Shown piece after piece: positions 1-7,386 of a stretch of 64,000 nucleotides of DNA (positions are counted from its first letter, which is position 1; every line of letters starts with the position of its first letter). Source of the DNA: Celeribacter baekdonensis (GTDB lineage: Bacteria > Pseudomonadota > Alphaproteobacteria > Rhodobacterales > Rhodobacteraceae); contig NZ_CP028475.1 of the NCBI RefSeq assembly GCF_003047105.1, positions 1,116,001 through 1,180,000 of the forward strand. The letters are read 5' to 3'. Position numbers and translations under genes: made by a program. Below the pieces are notes generated by a model. It was not told where the DNA came from. It saw only the letters and a program-made list of their open reading frames with translations, and ran no database searches.

Positions 1-835
1 CTTCGGGACGCAGCCCGATCATCACGTCCGGCGGCAGGTCACGTCCCAACGTTAAATCATTGGTGAAATTGGCGTGGCCAAGTTTGCCATTCTCAGCCCG
101 ACAGGGGATCAACGCCATTTCAGGGCTGCCAATAAAGGTGGCGACAAAGGTGTTGCTCGGGCGCATATAGATGTCCATCGGCGCTCCCACCTGTTGCAGC
201 GCACCTTGGGACAGCATCGCAACGCGGGTGCCCAATGTCATCGCCTCGATCTGATCATGGGTGACATAGATCACCGTCAACCCCAATTCCTGATGGAGCC
301 GCTTAAGCTCCGCCCGCATGCGATTGCGCAGCTTGGCATCCAAGTTCGACAAAGGTTCGTCGAAAAGAAACACCTTGGGTTTGCGCACCAAAGCGCGGCC
401 AATGGCAACGCGCTGACGCTCGCCACCCGACAATTCTTTTGGGCGTCGGTCCAGCAGGTCGGTGATGCTCAGGATCTCAGCCGCATCGCGAATACGGGTG
501 TCGATTTCGGCCTTTGACAGGCGCGTGGTTTTCATCAGGCCAAAGGCCATGTTCCGATAGGCGGTCATATGCGGATAAAGCGCGTAGGATTGAAACACCA
601 TCGCAATGTCGCGTTTTTGGGGTTGGGCGTCGGTGACATCGCGCCCGTCGATCAAAAGCTGACCTGATGTGATGTCCTCAAGCCCCGCAATCATCCGCAG
701 CGTCGTGGATTTGCCACAGCCCGAGGGGCCCACCATCACCATGAATTCACGGTCCTCGATGGTCAGGTTGATGTCATGTACGGTTTTGCGATCCCCATAG
801 GATTTGCAAATATTCGTCAGTTGGACGGTCGCCAT
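1..835 (-). CDS. ABC transporter ATP-binding protein, UgpC/MalK type (partial)
   Basis: This is the ATPase that powers a carbohydrate- or glycerol-phosphate-type importer at the cytoplasmic face. I translated it by hand from the ATG at 833-835. Walker A (GPSGCGKST) is at residues 36-44, the signature LSGGERQ starts at 135, and the Walker B DE is at 159-160, followed by the D-loop and switch His (VTHDQ). The MalK/UgpC-type C-terminal regulatory domain has begun (about residue 240 onward) when the gene runs off the left edge, so the end is missing. It is the last gene visible in a minus-strand operon behind two permeases and a binding protein. The substrate cannot be read from the ATPase alone. 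Confidence 0.93.
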   Translation of the reverse strand, partial: MATVQLTNICKSYGDRKTVHDINLTIEDREFMVMVGPSGCGKSTTLRMIAGLEDITSGQLLIDGRDVTDAQPQKRDIAMVFQSYALYPHMTAYRNMAFGLMKTTRLSKAEIDTRIRDAAEILSITDLLDRRPKELSGGERQRVAIGRALVRKPKVFLFDEPLSNLDAKLRNRMRAELKRLHQELGLTVIYVTHDQIEAMTLGTRVAMLSQGALQQVGAPMDIYMRPSNTFVATFIGSPEMALIPCRAENGKLGHANFTNDLTLGRDLPPDVMIGLRPE

Positions 836-857
836 GTTGGGTCTCCGGTCTGTGGCG

Positions 858-1769
858 TCACTTGACGCCGGTATGCATGAAACTGTCGATAAAGCGGCGC
901 TGAAAGATCACAAAGAGCAGCAACAGCGGCGATACGACAATGGTTGTGCCCGCCATCAAGCGCGGCCAATCGGCCCCGCTGTCGGCCTTGGCCAAAAGAC
1001 CCAATCCAATGGGAAGGGTGCGGATGCTTTCGGAATTGGTGACCAAAAGCGGCCACATATAATCGTTCCAATGGGTCACCACCGAGATGATCGCAAAAGC
1101 AATCAGCGTTGGTTTGACCAGCGGCAGGTACACGTGCCACAGGATGTCCAGATGATTGCAACCATCAAGACGGGCGGCATCTGACAGCTCTGAGGGCACC
1201 TGACGGAAACTCTGTCTGAGCATAAAGGTGCCATAGCCCGAGGCGATAAAGGGCACAATCATCGCCGGGATGGTATTGACCAGCCCCATTTCTCTCAGGG
1301 TGACAAAGTTGGTCAGAAAGATTGCGTAAATCGGGAACATCACCTGCAACAAGAACAGCGTGAACAATAGGCTTTTGCCCGGAAAACTCAGCCGCGCAAA
1401 GGCATAGGCCGCCAATGTAATCGTGATCAATTGGCCGCCGAGGATGGAGGCCGTCACGATCACAGAGTTGATCAGGTAGGTGCCAAAGGGCGCAACCGAC
1501 AGGGTGCTGGGATAGTTTGAGAACGTCAGCTTATGCGGCCAAAACCCGGCGGTCTGATCGAACACTTCGACATTGGTTTTGAGCGAGGTGACAAGAATCC
1601 AAATCATCGGGCTGAGCCAAAGCAAAGCCAAGGGTGCCATAATGAGATGCAGCCAATTGTTCTGAACCTTGCGCCACCAATGGAGACGTCTGTGCGAGCG
1701 TCTGAGCAAGCCTCTGTGCAAGCCACTGTGCGGGACGGAAAGCTGTGTTTGGGGGACGTCGGTCATCAT
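858..1769 (-). CDS. ABC transporter inner-membrane permease, UgpE/MalG type
   Basis: A 303-residue membrane subunit of the binding-protein-dependent importer. It has about six hydrophobic segments, and the cytoplasmic EAA loop reads SDAARLDG at residues 196-203, the contact site for the ATPase. The start ATG at 1769 overlaps the stop of the upstream permease gene by four bases (ATGA) and has GGAGAACG just before it. A second in-frame ATG follows immediately, so the start could be one codon later. The N-terminus is about 35 residues longer and more basic than most MalG-type proteins. Twenty-two bases separate it from the ATPase gene. Confidence 0.92.
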   Translation of the reverse strand: MMTDVPQTQLSVPHSGLHRGLLRRSHRRLHWWRKVQNNWLHLIMAPLALLWLSPMIWILVTSLKTNVEVFDQTAGFWPHKLTFSNYPSTLSVAPFGTYLINSVIVTASILGGQLITITLAAYAFARLSFPGKSLLFTLFLLQVMFPIYAIFLTNFVTLREMGLVNTIPAMIVPFIASGYGTFMLRQSFRQVPSELSDAARLDGCNHLDILWHVYLPLVKPTLIAFAIISVVTHWNDYMWPLLVTNSESIRTLPIGLGLLAKADSGADWPRLMAGTTIVVSPLLLLFVIFQRRFIDSFMHTGVK

Positions 1770-2668
1770 CGTTCTCCAAGGTAGTGAACCTTACGGCCCA
1801 ACGTCACTGCGACGAGGCCGATCAGGCCCAAAACGAAAATCAGCAACGCATTGGCCAGCGCCGACGCATAACCAATGTCCTGATACTGAAAGCCATTTTG
1901 GTAGATGTAGAAGGTCAACACATTCGTACTGTCGGCCGGGCCGCCCTGTGTCATCACATAGACGTAGTCAAAGATTTGATAGCTGTGCAGCGTGCCAATG
2001 ATGATGACAAAGTAGAGCGTCGGAGAGATCAGCGGGATGGTGATGTGCAACAGACGGTGCCACGCACTGACCCCATCCAACCTTGCCGCCTCATAGAGAT
2101 CGGAGGGCACGAGCTTTAGGGCCGCCAAGAGGATCAACATGAAATAGCCCGAATATTTCCAGACGCTCATCAACACGATGGCAGGCAAGGCCCATTTGCT
2201 ATCATAGAGCCAATCCAACCGTGGCAGTCCGATGCGTGTCAGCGCCTCATTGATCGGCCCATATCCCGGCGCATAGAGGAACACCCAGACCATGCCCGCA
2301 GCGACCGAAGGGATCATCACCGGGTAGAAAAAAGCCGAACGATAAATCGCCATGCCACGTAATTTGCTGTCGAGAGCCACGGCCAACAACAATGCGGCAG
2401 CGATCGAAAGCGGGATCGTCGTGAGCGTGTAGAATGCCGTGTTGGAGAGCACTTTCCAAAACAACCGATCATCAAGCAAGCGCAGGTAATTCTCGGCGCC
2501 GACCCAATAGATGTCAGGATCGCCCAACAACACGTCATGCAGACTGAACCAGACCGAACGCAGGATGGGCCAATAGGTGAAGGCGGCAAGAAAAACGAGC
2601 GATGGCAGCAGCAACGCATAGGCCAACAACATCTCGTTGCGGCGGGCACGTGCAAAAGCGTGGGACAT
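1766..2668 (-). CDS. ABC transporter inner-membrane permease, UgpA/MalF type
   Basis: A 300-residue permease partner of the UgpE-like subunit. Its EAA loop reads EAARLDG at residues 193-199, and the six-helix MalF-type hydrophobic pattern is present. The reading frame is open 13 codons further upstream, but the ATG at 2668 (MSHAFARARR) is preceded by CGAGGATTCTTC, a good ribosome site, so I chose it. The stop overlaps the next permease start, which indicates translational coupling. It lies 68 bases downstream of the binding-protein gene; a GC-rich hairpin sits in that gap. Confidence 0.92.
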   Translation of the reverse strand: MSHAFARARRNEMLLAYALLLPSLVFLAAFTYWPILRSVWFSLHDVLLGDPDIYWVGAENYLRLLDDRLFWKVLSNTAFYTLTTIPLSIAAALLLAVALDSKLRGMAIYRSAFFYPVMIPSVAAGMVWVFLYAPGYGPINEALTRIGLPRLDWLYDSKWALPAIVLMSVWKYSGYFMLILLAALKLVPSDLYEAARLDGVSAWHRLLHITIPLISPTLYFVIIIGTLHSYQIFDYVYVMTQGGPADSTNVLTFYIYQNGFQYQDIGYASALANALLIFVLGLIGLVAVTLGRKVHYLGER

Positions 2669-2693
2669 GAAGAATCCTCGTGAAAACGGCAAA

Positions 2694-2720
2694 GGGACGC
2701 GGGCCAAAATCCCGCGCCCC
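2694..2720 (-). other. Intercistronic hairpin between binding-protein and permease genes
   Basis: GGGACGCGGG (2694-2703) faces CCCGCGCCCC (2711-2720) with one mismatch and a seven-base loop. There is no T run, so it is unlikely to be a full terminator. Stem-loops in this place are common in ABC operons, where they protect the upstream binding-protein mRNA and lower permease expression. That function is inferred here. Confidence 0.5.
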
Positions 2721-2736
2721 TCACGCCGTGGTTTGG

Positions 2737-4041
2737 TTAGCCTTTTTTGCGGCGCAGGACGCGGGCGATTTCGCGGTTCACCTCCGTCGTGGCGTCGCTC
2801 AGCGCCGTTTCGGGTGCGATTTCCCCGGCCAGCGTCCGGTCGATCGCGCTTTTCAACGTGTCACGGGCGCGCGAATAGGCTGGAACCTGTAGGAAGGCAC
2901 CGGAATATTCCGCCTGTTTCATCGCCACCTCAGCCTGCGGAACCTCGGTGAGATACTGCTGCATCTCAGGCTGTTCCCAAGAGGATTTGCGCACGGCGAG
3001 ATACCCGGTTGCCTGGCTCCAGGCGGCTTGGTTTTGAGTGTTCGTCATCCAACGCGCAAACGTCCAAGCAGCCTCTTTCTTGGCATCCGACTGGTTCTTG
3101 GCGATCATGATCGGACCGCCGCCTTGGGAGGCACCGAATTGCTTTTTCTTCGGCATAAAGGCCACGCCGACCTCAAAGGGCGACGAGGTGCGCAGGTTGG
3201 TCAGCGACCCGGTGGAGTGGTACAACATCGCAGTCGACCCCGCCATAAAGTCATTGGCCGATCCCTGCCATGTCGATGCCGGAGCCATACAGCCCGCATC
3301 CACCATGGTTTTCCAAAAACTCAGCGCCTCAACCGCTTCGGGGCGATCCCACAGAACCTTGTCCTTTTCCCACGGCACAAGACCGTTTTGACGGCAATAG
3401 CCCTCAAACATCCAGTCATGCCAGCCGCCGCCGATGATCAGCCCCCAGCGCTTCAAGTCATCGCCATCACGCAGGGTCAGAGCTTTGGCCGTTTCCAAAA
3501 GATCGTCCCAAGTCTCCGGTGCCTTGGCGATACCGCGCTCAGCGAAGGCATCTTTGTTGTAGTAGAGAACCGGGGTCGAGGGCTGAAAAGACAGACCGTA
3601 AAGGCGGTTGTCAGAGATGGCGGTATCAAGGAAGCCGCCGATAAAATCATCGTAAATGTCGTCGGCTTTGGCTTGCTCGGTGATGTCCTCAAGCGCGTCG
3701 AGACCCAAGAAGGTCTGAAGCGAAGAGTTGATCGGCAACCACAAAGCGGGTGGCTCGCCAACGCCAAGCGCGGTGATGACCTTTTGCTCGGTGTTGTCAT
3801 AGGAGCCGGCGTAGATTGCTTCAACTTCGATCCCATCATGGGTCGCGTTGAATTCGGAAATCATGCCCGAAATGATGGTGTTGATGTCACCAGACACCCC
3901 CACCGGATACATGAACTGAAGTTTAACTGTTTCGTTGGCACGCGCTGGCGTCAGGACGCCCGGCATCATGCTGACGAAAGGCGCAGCCAAACCAGAGGCC
4001 AACATCCGCCGCCGCGTCATAGTGGATTTTGTGGATTTCAT
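2737..4041 (-). CDS. ABC transporter periplasmic solute-binding protein, UgpB-like
   Basis: A 434-residue periplasmic receptor of solute-binding family 1. The N-terminus carries a Tat-like export signal (TRRRMLASGLAAPF... then A-R-A before NETVKLQF). The body has typical features: YYNKDAFAERG, the W-x-G-x-(x)DF-x-AG segment, and a GASQGGGPIMI stretch close to that in glycerol-3-phosphate binding proteins. The frame is open 34 codons further upstream, but the ATG at 4041 has AGGGAAA upstream and begins a signal peptide. It is the first gene of the importer operon. The repeat TGTGGATTTT overlaps its first codons. The UgpB-like assignment is by resemblance; other sugars or phosphodiesters are possible. 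Confidence 0.88.
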   Translation of the reverse strand: MKSTKSTMTRRRMLASGLAAPFVSMMPGVLTPARANETVKLQFMYPVGVSGDINTIISGMISEFNATHDGIEVEAIYAGSYDNTEQKVITALGVGEPPALWLPINSSLQTFLGLDALEDITEQAKADDIYDDFIGGFLDTAISDNRLYGLSFQPSTPVLYYNKDAFAERGIAKAPETWDDLLETAKALTLRDGDDLKRWGLIIGGGWHDWMFEGYCRQNGLVPWEKDKVLWDRPEAVEALSFWKTMVDAGCMAPASTWQGSANDFMAGSTAMLYHSTGSLTNLRTSSPFEVGVAFMPKKKQFGASQGGGPIMIAKNQSDAKKEAAWTFARWMTNTQNQAAWSQATGYLAVRKSSWEQPEMQQYLTEVPQAEVAMKQAEYSGAFLQVPAYSRARDTLKSAIDRTLAGEIAPETALSDATTEVNREIARVLRRKKG

Positions 4042-4277
4042 CTTTATACATTTCCCTAATGTGGATTTGCGATGGTATTTCCCGTGTTTGAAGCCGCATG
4101 ATTTGGGCGGCATCCAGATCGTGACTCGCCTTTTATTCACCAAAAATCACAAAAATATGAAAGTTAAGCCCTCAATTTCAGTCAATGCACATCAGAAGGA
4201 TTTCAAAACGTAAATTGTATTTTTTGTGGCTATCCACAAAAAAATCCACAAAAATAGACGATAGATGTGGATTTTTT
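4021..4277. promoter_or_regulatory. TGTGGAT/ATCCACA repeat array in divergent control region
   Basis: The motif TGTGGAT or its complement recurs through the region between the ABC operon and the phosphodiesterase. Copies are at 4021-4027 (AGTGGAT), 4030-4036, 4060-4066, a TGTGGCTATCCACA pair at 4225-4238, and a perfect 12-base inverted repeat AAAAAATCCACA (4239-4250) / TGTGGATTTTTT (4266-4277) with a 15-base loop. The first copies lie in the start of the binding-protein gene. This looks like a multi-site operator for a regulator that is not encoded nearby. Apart from this array I see nothing else in the 4042-4367 gap; it is AT-rich. Confidence 0.5.
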
Positions 4278-4367
4278 CAGCAGAATTTGAATGAATGACG
4301 TCATATGTCTCAGGTAGGTTGAGCCAGACAGGCGGCGAATCCCAGCAAACCCTCAGGAGGTCCACAG

Positions 4368-5150
4368 ATGTTGATTGCCCATATCAGTGATTCCCACGTT
4401 CTGGCGGCTGGACGCAAACTCGCGGGGCGGTTCGACACGGGAGCGGCGTTTGATCGCCTAATCGCAGCCCTTGCCCGCCAACCGATCCAACCGGACCTGA
4501 TCCTGTTTTCTGGCGATCTGGGCGAGGATGCGACATCGGAAGAATATGCGCATATCGGCGCAGGACTGCGCAGTCTTGGCATCCCGGTGCGCGCCGTGCC
4601 CGGCAATCATGATGCCCGTGCTCCGATGCTGGCGGCACTGCCGGATATGCTTGGCGAGACGAACAGCGGGCACCTGTGCCTGTGCGACACGGAGTTTGAT
4701 CTGGCTGTGATCGGTCTCGACACACTGGTTGAAGGCGCCCCACATGGTGAGCTCTGTGCGGATCGGCTGTCATGGCTTGAGGCGGCGCTGACGCGGGTTG
4801 CGGATCGAGATGTGGTGATTTTCATGCATCACCCACCTCTCACCACCGGGCTACACGACATGGATTCGATGGGATTGCTGACGGGACGAGATGCGTTTTC
4901 ACGTCTCGTGGCACGCCATGGCAGGGTTCGGGGTATCCTTTGCGGTCACATGCACCGCGCCATACAAGGCGAATGCGGCGGTGCCCCCGTGCGTGTTGCC
5001 CCCTCCGTTTCACACCAAATTGCGTTCGATCTACGCACAGATGTGCCCTACGCCTTCACCGACGAGCCACCGCAATATATGATGCACATCGCCCGCCCGA
5101 GCGATGCCCTTATCAGCCATATCGTCTCAATTGAGACCACAGACCGATAA
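4368..5150 (+). CDS. Metallophosphoesterase, CpdA/GpdQ-like phosphodiesterase
   Basis: A 260-residue cytoplasmic enzyme of the calcineurin-like phosphoesterase fold. All metal-binding motifs are visible: D-x-H at residues 8-10, GD at 49-50, GNHD at 79-82, then MHHPP and GHMHR towards the end. This set is typical of class III cyclic-nucleotide phosphodiesterases and glycerophosphodiesterases (CpdA, GpdQ). AGGAGG lies eight bases before the ATG. It is divergent from a Ugp-like importer, so hydrolysis of an imported phosphodiester is a plausible role. That pairing is inference; cyclic AMP hydrolysis is the alternative. Confidence 0.88.
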   Translation: MLIAHISDSHVLAAGRKLAGRFDTGAAFDRLIAALARQPIQPDLILFSGDLGEDATSEEYAHIGAGLRSLGIPVRAVPGNHDARAPMLAALPDMLGETNSGHLCLCDTEFDLAVIGLDTLVEGAPHGELCADRLSWLEAALTRVADRDVVIFMHHPPLTTGLHDMDSMGLLTGRDAFSRLVARHGRVRGILCGHMHRAIQGECGGAPVRVAPSVSHQIAFDLRTDVPYAFTDEPPQYMMHIARPSDALISHIVSIETTDR

Positions 5151-5339
5151 CGACGGACCCTGCCTCCACTGGGATTTGACCGTCATGAATGTTTGAAAAC
5201 ACGGTGGTGCGTGCCAGCGTCAGACTGGCAACCCGAACAGAATACCGCCCAACCGACCCTGATCTGGATCTGGCTGCGAGACAGGCCTGAGCATCATGTG
5301 ACCCGCATATTCCAGATGTCATGATAGATGATCGCAACC

Positions 5340-5640
5340 GTGGCTGAATTTCAGACCCATTTCCCACCCATACTGGCCCGCATCCATGAGGTCTGCGGAC
5401 CAGTGCCAAAGAGGTGCTGCGCTCTGGCTGCGTGGCGCTTGTGGTGATGGAGATCACCAAACCCGAGGACCTCACCGAAGGGCGGCGTTTGCATTTGGTG
5501 GCGCAAGAGGGCATCGGCAGCACTGCCGCGCATACCCGAAGGCACTGCCCCCCGGCTTTTGCTACCGCACACACGCAAACAGACACGTCTCTTCCGCGCT
5601 GCGCCTTGACCCCAGGACCGACTCCGCGCCGCGACGGCTC
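5340..5640 (+). pseudogene. imuA: imuA remnant (mutasome accessory protein), decayed
   Basis: Conceptual translation shows two pieces of an ImuA-like protein. The first, from a GTG at 5340, contains ARIHEVCGP, like the ImuA N-terminus. The second, in another frame from about 5402, reads SAKEVLRSGCVALVVMEI, then T-x-x-RRLHLVAQE, the conserved C-terminal half. The middle of the protein, including the RecA-like core, is missing, and the frame changes at least twice. ImuA works with ImuB and DnaE2 in SOS-induced translesion synthesis. The assignment rests on remembered family motifs and on the order of the next two remnants. Confidence 0.6.
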
Positions 5641-5850
5641 GCCCTGCGCCTGATTTTCAATCTCATCGCTCTGCCCCGCGCCACGCTCGCCCGTCGCTTT
5701 GGCCCCGACCTTGTGCTGCACCGAGATCAATAAATAGGCACGCAGGTCGAGGTGATTTCGCCGCGGGGCGAAACGCCCCATTCCGGCGTGCGCATGACTT
5801 TGCCGGAGCCGATCCGCCTGCGCGACGGCGCCATCGGAGGCACTGCGCGC
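5641..5850 (+). pseudogene. imuB: imuB remnant (Y-family-like mutasome protein), decayed
   Basis: One frame reads LIALPRATLARRFGPDLVL, then H-R-D-Q, a TAA at 5731-5733, and continues in the same frame with IGTQVEVISPRGETP and RMTLPEPIRLRD. This matches the ImuB helix-hairpin region (LPRxxLARRFG), the DQALG turn, the ISP motif and the LTLPEPI motif. The stop replaces the usual DQALG codons. Only about 70 codons of an approximately 500-codon gene survive. It follows the imuA remnant directly, as in intact imuA-imuB-dnaE2 operons. Confidence 0.6.
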
Positions 5851-5855
5851 CTGTT

Positions 5856-6017
5856 CACGAGCCACATGTCGATCTCCCGGCGATGCACGTGGGCGAGGAG
5901 GTGGTTGAAGATTATGCCGCGGTACGTCTGTCGCTCAAAGCCCATCGATGGAGCTTTTGCGCCCAAATATCCCCGGCCTCACGCCCCATGCCGCTATTCG
6001 TCGCGTCAGGCCATAAC
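5856..6017 (+). pseudogene. dnaE2: dnaE2 remnant (error-prone DNA polymerase), decayed
   Basis: From 5859 the frame reads EPHVDLPAMHVGEEVVEDY then AAVRLSLKAH, the DnaE2 motif (GEEVVxDYxxxxLSLKAHP) near the C-terminal OB domain. One base is then out of register at about 5946. The next frame continues MELLRPNIPGLTPH until a TAA at 6015-6017. About 50 codons remain of a gene usually over 1000 codons long. Together with the preceding two remnants it marks a deleted SOS mutagenesis cassette. Confidence 0.65.
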
Positions 6018-6134
6018 AGGGAATGGCGCTCCCCATACCCACAGTTGCACCCAAAACAGTTGTACCGACAACGCCTGTCATTCCGAAGTCTTCAGCTGTG
6101 CCTCATATAAGGTCGCCCCCCCTGACCCCTGCTT

Positions 6135-6483
6135 TGTGGACCAACCGGATACCTCTGATCCCCGGCAAGGACGAAGGCTCCGACGGCACGCTTGATGTGG
6201 CACAGGATAATCTGCGCCATTGGGAAGATCACCCCCCTCTCAATACGCCGAATGTCAGTCCTGTAAGGTGCAGCCCCTGTGCAAAGGCGGCTGCCCATGG
6301 GAAGCCAAAAAACGCGCACACTTGGACATTGGCGATTGTTCGGTTTTGAAATGGACCCTGCCCGACAAACTGCGGCTGTATCGCATGAAACAGCTCTTGG
6401 CTGAGATGCGCCCGGCGGATGCAGCACAACCACCGCGCACCTCAGAGCCGCATGGGGCGTTGGAGTTTGCCTGCCCGGACTAG
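6135..6483 (+). pseudogene. C-terminal remnant of a radical-SAM/SPASM-type protein
   Basis: The last 80 codons (frame from 6220) contain YAECQSCKVQPLCKGGCPWE, the C-x2-C-x5-C-x3-C cluster of a SPASM/twitch auxiliary iron-sulfur domain, then GDCSVLKW and a short tail. Just upstream, the sensible frame (DVAQDNLRHWEDHP) is offset by one base at a run of six Cs near 6232. Further upstream no coherent protein can be read. The radical SAM CxxxCxxC core is absent. The stop codon TAG at 6481-6483 is formed with the first base of the adjacent IS element. Confidence 0.5.
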
Positions 6484-6492
6484 GGTGTGGAC

Positions 6493-6927
6493 TCAATTCA
6501 GCCAACATCTGATTGCAAAGATATGGACCATCGACAGGAAGTTGCGTTTCAACTTTTCGTATCTCGTTGTTAGCCTTCGCATGTCTTTCATGCGGCAGAA
6601 GAACCGCTCTACAAGGTTTCGCTGGGCGTAGATGTCGGGGTCATGTGGGATGTGGATGCGGGCGTTTGACTTGGATGGGATCACTGCCAATGCGCCTTCG
6701 TCAGCGATGGTTTGGCGGATGGCTTTTGAGCCATAGGCTTTGTCTGCGACGATAGCTGTCGGCTGTTTTTGCCAGCCGACAAATGAACCAAATACCTTGC
6801 TATCATGCCTTTGTGCGCCTGTAATCGCGAACCGTAGAGGCAGGCCGCGATGGTCTACGGCGACGTGAACCTTGCTGCCGCGACCGCCGCGTGAGCGTCC
6901 AATACCTTGCGCCAACTCCCCCCTTTT
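6493..6927 (-). CDS. IS5-family transposase, second frame (OrfB)
   Basis: The C-terminal catalytic part of the transposase, read in the minus-one frame relative to OrfA. It contains GIGRSRGGRGSKVHVAVD, the second Asp in IVADKAYGS, and the Y-(2)-R-(3)-E-like signature in RNLVERFFCRMKDMRR. It is probably made only as an OrfAB fusion by frameshifting at AAAAGGGGGG (6918-6927); independent initiation at 6915 is possible. It ends a few bases inside the left inverted repeat. Confidence 0.85.
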   Translation of the reverse strand, partial: KRGELAQGIGRSRGGRGSKVHVAVDHRGLPLRFAITGAQRHDSKVFGSFVGWQKQPTAIVADKAYGSKAIRQTIADEGALAVIPSKSNARIHIPHDPDIYAQRNLVERFFCRMKDMRRLTTRYEKLKRNFLSMVHIFAIRCWLN

Positions 6928-7241
6928 GAGCCTGCTGCCGCCCGGTGTGCCTTGACGATTGAACTATCAATGAAGATCAGCGCGTCCTCACATTCCGTCG
7001 CCAGCACATCAAATATCCCTTGCCAAATCCCGCGCTCACCCCAGCGGACATAGCGGTTGTAAACAGTCGTGCGCGGGCCATACCGGTCCGGCAGATCGCG
7101 CCACGGCGCCCCCGTGCGCAGAACATAGAAAATGCCATTCAAGACTGTTCTGTCATCCTTGCGCTGCGGACCGCGCCCTTGTTTGGGTAAATGAGGCCGG
7201 ATTGCAGCCCATTCTTCGTCGCTCAGATCAAATCTCGCCAT
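6855..7241 (-). CDS. IS5-family transposase, first frame (OrfA)
   Basis: The N-terminal part of the transposase, starting MARFDLSDEEWAAIRPHLP at 7241 (another ATG is one codon upstream). It carries the DUF4096-like helix-turn-helix region and the first catalytic Asp region (ALIFIDSSIVKAHRAAAG). The frame ends in non-conserved sequence after a slippery A4G6 tract at 6918-6927. A minus-one shift there would join it to the second frame. This is the normal arrangement for IS427-group elements. Confidence 0.85.
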   Translation of the reverse strand: MARFDLSDEEWAAIRPHLPKQGRGPQRKDDRTVLNGIFYVLRTGAPWRDLPDRYGPRTTVYNRYVRWGERGIWQGIFDVLATECEDALIFIDSSIVKAHRAAAGSKGGSWRKVLDAHAAVAAARFTSP

Positions 7242-7349
7242 CATGCACCTGTTTTCCGCAGATGAATCATGAAGAGCCCATTTCAGCAAGACAAGGAATT
7301 GGGTTCACACCCTAAGAAGATTTCGGTCTGTTCAGAGGCCGGATAAGCC

Positions 7350-7379
7350 TGCGCCGCGTCCCTTCTGGAGCGCGGCGCA
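7350..7379 (-). terminator. Stem-loop after puuB
   Basis: TGCGCCGCG (7350-7358) pairs perfectly with CGCGGCGCA (7371-7379) around a 12-base loop, just past the puuB stop. There is no strong T run, so this may be a Rho-independent terminator of weak type or an mRNA 3'-end stabiliser. Confidence 0.4.
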
Positions 7380-7386
7380 TCATGTT

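Larger units (their letters stand above)
6481..7314 (-). mobile_element. IS5-family insertion sequence (IS427-like), 830 bp
   Basis: Imperfect terminal inverted repeats bound the element: GGGTGTGGACTCAATTC starting at 6483 and the complement of GGGTGTGAACCCAATTC ending at 7312, with two mismatches. The dinucleotide TA is present at both edges (6481-6482 and 7313-7314), the expected target duplication for the IS427 group. Inside are two overlapping transposase frames on the minus strand. The element looks intact and recent, and sits at the 3' end of the SPASM remnant. Confidence 0.9.

Noticed and set aside
5113..5865. 250-codon minus-strand frame over the graveyard
   Set aside because: The plus strand holds recognisable mutasome fragments. 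The minus frame is Arg/Ser-rich and overlaps the phosphodiesterase stop. One stretch near 5160-5260 looks protein-like, but I could not assign it.
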